In this document: in pieces, positions 58,757-64,000 of the stretch
Layout: every line of letters begins with the position of its first letter
Numbering within the stretch: the stretch's first letter is position 1
Source: Gentiana macrophylla
Lineage: Eukaryota; Streptophyta; Magnoliopsida; Gentianales; Gentianaceae
DNA: 64,000 bases
NCBI GenBank assembly: GCA_026214975.1
Contig: JAOBSW010000656.1
Location: 1-64,000 of the forward strand
Direction of reading: 5' to 3'
Position numbers and translations under genes: made by a program
The notes under the pieces: generated by a model
The model's input: the letters and a program-made list of their open reading frames with translations, nothing else
What the model was told of the DNA's origin: nothing
Database searches by the model: none

Positions 58757-58770
58757 ATCTCCCACTTGCA
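58757..58770 (-). other. Polypurine tract of the Copia element
   Basis: The minus strand reads TGCAAGTGGGAGAT directly before TGTTAGG of the LTR, a widespread plant Copia configuration. Confidence 0.85.
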
Positions 58771-58843
58771 CGAAAGGCAAGTGGATTAATTGTTTTAGAG
58801 CACACCCTATATCTATATTACAACAATACAACTCCCACTTGCT

Positions 58844-61800
58844 CTAAAGCAAATAAGTCATGTCCTTAATACCAATAGTTTCCAAGTGCCGGTTGAAGAC
58901 TTCTAACGGCAATGTCTTGGTGAAAGGATCAGCAGGGTTGTCAGCAGAGGCGATTTTCTTGACGGAAATGTCACCTCTTTGGACTATCTCTCTGATTAAA
59001 TGGTACTTTCGCTCAATATGCTTCGACTTGCGGTGACTACGGGGTTCCTTGTGATTTGGAGAGACCCCTAAACCACTCAGGAACTTCTTGAGCCAAACTG
59101 ATTCCATAGCTGCCTCAGAGGCCGCTATGTATTCAGCTTCCATAGTAGAATCAGCCATGCTGGATTGCTTGACGCTTCTCCAAATGACTACACCACCACC
59201 AATGGTAAACACTGAGCCTGAGGTAGATTTTAAATCATCTCGATCTGACTGAAAGTCAGAGTCAGTGTACCCCTGTACATCCAGGTTTGCACCTGAATAT
59301 ACCAGCATATAATTCCTAGTCCTCTTCAAGTACTTTAAGAGGTTCTTTACTGCAATCCAATGCTCATTGCCTGGATTAGACTGATAACGACGGACGAGTC
59401 CAACGCCATAACAGATGTCAGGTCTAGTGCACAGCATAGCGTACATTAGACTACCTACAGCCGAAGTATAAGGCACTCTTTGCATAGCCTCTTTTTCCTC
59501 AGGAGTCTAAGGACTCTGAGTCTTAGAGAGATGGACGCCGTGACGAGTTGGTAGGTAACCCTTCTTTGCGTCCGTCATGCTATATCTAACCATCACCTTA
59601 TCAATGTAAGTGGCTTGTGAAAGAGCTAACATCTTGTTCTTGCGATCCCGTATTAATTCGATCCCGAGAACATAATTCGCCTCTCCCAAATCTTTCATTT
59701 GGAATTGGCTGGCCAACAAAATTTTAACGTCCGACAACATCCCCTTATCTTTTCCAATTAGGAGAATGTCATCTACGTACAACACTAGAAATGCAACCTT
59801 ATCCTTAATGACTTTCTTGTATACACAAGGTTCATCGGGATTTTGTTCGAAATCATATGACTTAATGGTGTCATCAAATCTATGATTCCAAGACCGAGAT
59901 GCTTGCTTCAACCCATAAATGGATCTCGGCAACTTACACACTTTGTGCTCTTGGCCTTGCTCGATGTATCCTTCTGGTTGCTGCATATAGATTTCCTCGT
60001 CGAGAAAGCCGTTAAGAAATGCAGTCTTGACATTCATTTGCCAAATTCATAATCTAGGCATGCAGCAATAGAAAGAAGGATCCGGATGGATTTAAGCATG
60101 GCCACAGGGGTGAAGGTCTCTTCGTAGTCTATACCCTCTCTCTGTGTGTAGCCTTTAGCTACTAGCCGTGCTTTAAAGGTTTGCACCTTACCATCAACTC
60201 CTCACTTTCTCTTGTAGAGCCACTTGCTCCCTATGGGTTTTACCCCTTCGGGGCAATCTACAAGTTTCCAGACTGAGTTAGAGTACATGGACTCTATATC
60301 TTGATTCATCGTGTCAACCCATAAATCCTTGTCACGGTCATCCATGGCCTTGCGAAAGGACGCTGGATCATCCTCCACACCATCAGAGACGGCTACGTTC
60401 GCCTCTGATTGTCCATACCGATTTGGTGGCCGAACCACTCTCTCAGTACGTCTGGGTGGATTAGGAGGAGGGGTGACTGTAGCATTCACAGTGTTGTCTA
60501 CAGTGACATTAGGTGGCACTTGTGGTCTGACCTCGTCAGAAAGTAACTCCTCAAGTACGTCTTTACTTCGAGGCTTGAAATCTGTCATAGATTGATCCTC
60601 CAAAAATGTGGCATTAGTTGAAACTATCACCTTGTTATCTTTCGGATCATAAAACAGACCTCCACGTGTTCCCTAGGGGTAACCCACAAACAGACATACT
60701 TTCGTACGCTTTTGTAGTTTACTAGTCTTGTCCACCAGCACATGTACAGGACATCCCCAAATGCGGAAGTGATTTAGGCCTTCCGGCCGTCCCCTCCACA
60801 TTTCATAAGGTGTCTTTGTGATAGACTTTGACGGTACTACATTCAGTATGTATACCGCTGCTTCTAGAGCATATCCCCAAAAAGATCGGTAGCGAGGTGT
60901 AGCTCATCATTGATCTGACCATGTCAATCAATGTTCTATTTCTCCTTTCAGCAACTCCATTTTGCTGAGGTATCCTAGGAGCAGAACGTTGGGAACGGGT
61001 CCCATGTTCAAGTAGGTAGTCAGTGAATTCAGTATCTAAGTACTTTCCTCCGCGATCAGAGCGAAGGCATTTCAAAGACTTGCCTAACTGCCTTTCGGCT
61101 TCTGCTTGAAATTCCTTAAACTTGCCAAGAGTCTCGGATTTTCGATGCAGTAGATAAACATATCCGAATCTCGAGTAATCGTCGATGAAAGTCACAAAAT
61201 ACTCGAATCCGCCTCTAGCTTGCACATTCATCGAACCACAAAGGTCTGAATGTACTAACTCTAGAGGTTCTTTGGCCCTATTCCTTTTTGACGAGAAGAG
61301 ACGTTTAGTCATTTTTCCTTCCAGTCAAGATTCGCAAACCGGCAATGAGTCAACAGATAACTCTTTTAAGGTATCACCCTTAGCCAGTCGTTTGAGTCTT
61401 TCCAAGGAAATGTGACCTAGCCTAAGGTGCCAAAGATATGTACTATCTTCTTTATGCGAAATTTTCTGCCTTTTAGCAGATTTTTGATGCGCTACTTTAA
61501 AATTTTCAGTATTTAACAGGGGAGCTTGCGTGGGTTTAATGAAATACAATCCATTTTTTAATACAGTAGTACACAAAGTAAAACCATTCTTTGAAATAGT
61601 AAACTCATCATTCATAAAAGAAACAGAGTACAACTGGTCTTTCAAAGCAGAATACAAAATTAAATTTCTACGAAAATTCGGAATGAAATAAACATTGTCT
61701 AAATGTAAAACTTTATTTCCAAAATGTAAAACCCCAGCTCCCACTGCTTTTGCTGAAACTAACACCCCGGTGCCGACTCTCATACTTGAGCTCCTTCCTC

Positions 61801-61885
61801 TAGCTCCTGAAACGAACTAAGGATCTGCAAAGAAGAACATACATGGTTAGTAGCTCCAGTATCCAGTATCCAAATTGATACTTCT
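58844..61885 (-). pseudogene. Copia pol: protease, integrase, RT, RNase H
   Basis: Protease begins at the LINE junction with WILDTGATNHVC (about 61870). The GAG-pre-integrase block is at 61783-61325 (LWHLRLGHISLERL). Integrase at 61312-60803 has D, D and E in place (HSDLCG, RSDRGGKY, NGVAERRNRTL). RT is at 60630-60202 and 60037-59507, with YVDDILLIG intact. RNase H is at 59485-58844. Defects: a stop near 61795, a 1-bp frameshift near 60040 just before [10 protein letters not shown], a stop near 59505, and a short in-frame deletion in RNase H (about 59050) that removes the usual YCDN block, so an RNase H catalytic Asp is missing. It is degenerate but much younger than the Copia at 7691. Confidence 0.88.
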
Positions 61886-61889
61886 ATAT

Positions 61890-63124
61890 TTAGTAGTGTC
61901 AAGTTGAAGTTGGATCAAATGTGCAGGAGGTTTATGTGGGGTGGTTCTTGTGATTCCTTTAGGAAATCACTTGTTGGTTGGAAGGAGGTCTGTCTGCCTA
62001 AATCTGAGGGTGGATTGGGGATCTTTCAGCTTGAAGCCTGGAATCTTGCACTTCTCTGTAGGATTCTATGGAACTTCCATTGTAAAAAGGATAGCCTTTG
62101 GGTGAAATGGATCAGTGAAATGTACTTGAAGAATGTGGATTTGTGGTTGTATCGTGTAAAAGGGTGCTTCGCTCTTATCAAGGCTATTTTTAAGATCAGG
62201 GACAGGATACTTGTACAGGCTGGTTCTATTGCTGCTGCTGTTTCTTTATTGCAATCTTGGTCCATTGGATCAAATTTGAGTCCTTCTAGAGCTTATGATT
62301 TTTCGAGCAAGCATGGGGAAAGGTCCGGTGGTGCGAGCAGTTTGGAATCCTAGGCAACACCTAAGCATCTTTGTTTTCTTCTATGGATGGCTATGAAGAA
62401 CTGCCTTTTGACCACTGATAAACTTCATCTTGATGATAAGGTCTGCTCCATATGTGGTTTGGTAAATGAATCAGCCTCTCATCTTTTTTTCTAGTGTCCC
62501 ATATCTTGTATGGTTTGGGGCAAGATCAGGATGTGGTTAGGCATTAATAGAAGTTTGCAAACTGTTACTGGTGCAGTTAGATGGATTAGTAGGAAGTGTA
62601 GGGGTACTTCCCATGGGAATGTAGCAAGATCTGCTTCTGTTTCTGTTGTGGTGTATTGGCTTTGGCATATGAGAAACAAGAAATTTTTTGATGGTATTAA
62701 CATGAAGATCACAGATGTACTGCATTGTATTAAAACTCAAATCTATTATATAATGCAGGCTGCTTTTCCTTTGTATATCTTCCCCCTTGATGTTAGGGTT
62801 TTGTATATCTTTTGTGATTTCTAGTAGGTTTTGTTGGTGGATGTATGAGATTATTTTGTTTCTCTACACACCTTAGGATAGGTTCTATGAGTTATGCTCT
62901 CACATGACCCCTTTTGACAGTTTTTGGGTGTTGTTAAGTGTTTAGTGGCTGTTGTTTCTTGTTGCATATAACCTCAGGGGTCTTATGCAGCTTGGAATCA
63001 ACAAATCTAACCTCTTCTCAACACTGTGTAGGTGATAGTTTTGTTCTAATTTCTGTGTAGGATGTAATTTCTAGTACTTTGCATACCTTGGTTATAAAAT
63101 TTTTACCTTTAACCAAAAAAAAAA
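61890..63124 (+). mobile_element. 5'-truncated L1-like LINE in the Copia protease
   Basis: A plus-strand fragment of LINE ORF2. The post-RT region LDQMCRRFMWGG, CLPKSEGGLGI and LLCRILWNF (61904-62353) is followed, after a frame change, by the zinc-knuckle part (LLWLAMKN, VCSICGLVNESASHLFF, a TAG, then CP; about 62380-62510) and a C-terminal frame 62510-62824. A 3' UTR of about 290 bp and a 10-bp poly(A) tail (63115-63124) close it. The reading direction is opposite to the host Copia. No clear target-site duplication was seen. Confidence 0.82.
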
Positions 63125-64000
63125 GATTCCAAGACGAGTAATTCAGGATTACCTTTCTTATCTTTCCCATTGCTAGCCTTTACCTTCCCATCCTTTACAT
63201 CTTTGAGATATACGGGGCGATTTACGCCATTGCCTCCTATCCCATTCTGATAATGACAATTGCCCTTGGGCTGGATGGTGTATTCGGCTTAGCCTTCTTC
63301 TTCATAGATTTAGGCGCCGGCGCAGCTTTGTTTCTAATTCTTTTGTTTACCTCTTTGGTTTGACTTAGACGCCTTGGTCGAGACCACATTGGCCTCGGCC
63401 TTTCTTTTCTGCTCTTGGGTTTTATCTTTCAAGAAAGACCCTCATAGACTTGGAGTTCATTGATCAACTCCGTCATGGAAAGGTGAGCCTTAGACATGAC
63501 GTGGCTGGTCTGAACGTCAGGAAATCGGATGTCGAGATTCGAGAATCACCGACACTTGGGTAGCATCGTCTATAATCGCACCATGAGTTCTTTGCATCGT
63601 TGAAGTAACTAATCATGTTAATCACATGACCAAGAATCGACCGATCCCGCCTCATCTTGGCATTGTGACCTTCCTCACGGCCTCGTGTCTTGCTTGATCA
63701 GGACGGTTTGCCAAACTTGGTGGTTAAATGTCGCAAGATTTCTCGTGCGAGATTAAAACCCTCAATCTTGCTCGAATGACATCCGACAATCGAGGCTAAG
63801 AAGATGCCTCTTGCCTTATTTTTCGCCTCTTGCCATTTTTGATGTTGATCGCAAATGCCTTTAGGTGGATTTTGAGGGGGAAGAACAAGGCACTCCTCAG
63901 TCAAAACAAACTGTGCATTCTCAAATACGAGCACCACGTTTACGTTACTTTTCCACTTAGTAAAATTTTAGCTTATCATTCAGTAAAGTTTGAATTTGCG
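63125..64000 (-). pseudogene. Copia gag and protease start (partial)
   Basis: From right to left on the minus strand: a gag fragment at 63937-63698 (ECLVLPPQNPP, CHSSKIEGFNLAREILRHL), a second at 63655-63473 (VINMISYFNDAKNSW), a degenerate CCHC region near 63230-63260 (GNCHYQNG), and a link to the protease (NPELLVLE, about 63130-63160) that the LINE separates from WILDTGATNH. Several frame changes. The N-terminus and leader lie outside the window. Confidence 0.7.

Larger units (their letters stand above)
56932..64000 (-). mobile_element. Copia LTR retrotransposon, running off the window
   Basis: A minus-strand element with its 3' LTR at 56932-58756, polypurine tract 58757-58770, pol 58844-61885 and gag from 63125 onward. 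The 5' LTR lies beyond 64000. A LINE at about 61890-63124 interrupts it. The internal order gag-protease-integrase-RT-RNase H is that of Copia. Confidence 0.88.

Overview
The window is plant nuclear DNA, almost certainly from an angiosperm, made almost entirely of nested transposable elements. I found no host protein-coding gene, tRNA or rRNA gene that I can defend. The plant origin rests on Copia and Ty3/gypsy LTR retrotransposons with plant-type primer sites, a 5'-truncated L1-like LINE, GT-AG introns with T-rich acceptors, and Mutator-like elements (MULEs) carrying an OTU-domain transposase and a plant mobile domain (PMD) gene.

Layout from left to right: (1) 591-6824, a complete non-autonomous Ty3/gypsy element with about 1.43-kb LTRs, target-site duplication GTTAG, a tRNA-Asp-type primer site and only the C-terminal half of gag. 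(2) 7691-12257, a decayed Copia pol followed by its 3' LTR; 12258-14503 is a second, diverged LTR of the same general type. (3) 14504-14908, a relic of a MULE rich in 21-bp dyad boxes. (4) 14909-56050, one very large compound Ty3/gypsy insertion on the minus strand, with organisation partial LTR - LTR - internal - partial LTR - LTR - internal - LTR, bounded by a single 5-bp duplication ACAAT. The first two full LTRs each carry a near-identical 8.9-kb MULE (18014-26864 and 37490-46395) at the same site in U3, and the third LTR is the empty site. (5) 56056-56931, the other half of the MULE relic. (6) 56932-64000, a minus-strand Copia element running off the window, interrupted at its protease by a LINE at about 61890-63124.

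The most interesting system is the MULE. It has two convergent genes: a plus-strand PMD gene and a minus-strand MULE transposase with DDE, SWIM and OTU parts. Three arrays of a 21-bp dyad, AACGTCA-N7-TGACGTT, lie in the first intron of the PMD gene, in the putative first intron of the transposase gene, and between the two 3' ends. The boxes come in pairs about 35 bp apart, repeating every 101 bp in the central array. The same box length and pairing recur in the diverged relic, so the spacing appears to be under constraint. An element-encoded DNA-binding or anti-silencing module, analogous in logic to VANC of VANDAL elements, is a reasonable hypothesis but is not shown by sequence alone.

The two 19.5-kb units differ mostly by small substitutions and indels at CAG/CTG and CG-rich sites. 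Many apparent frameshifts may therefore be base-calling errors at methylated cytosines and not real inactivating mutations.
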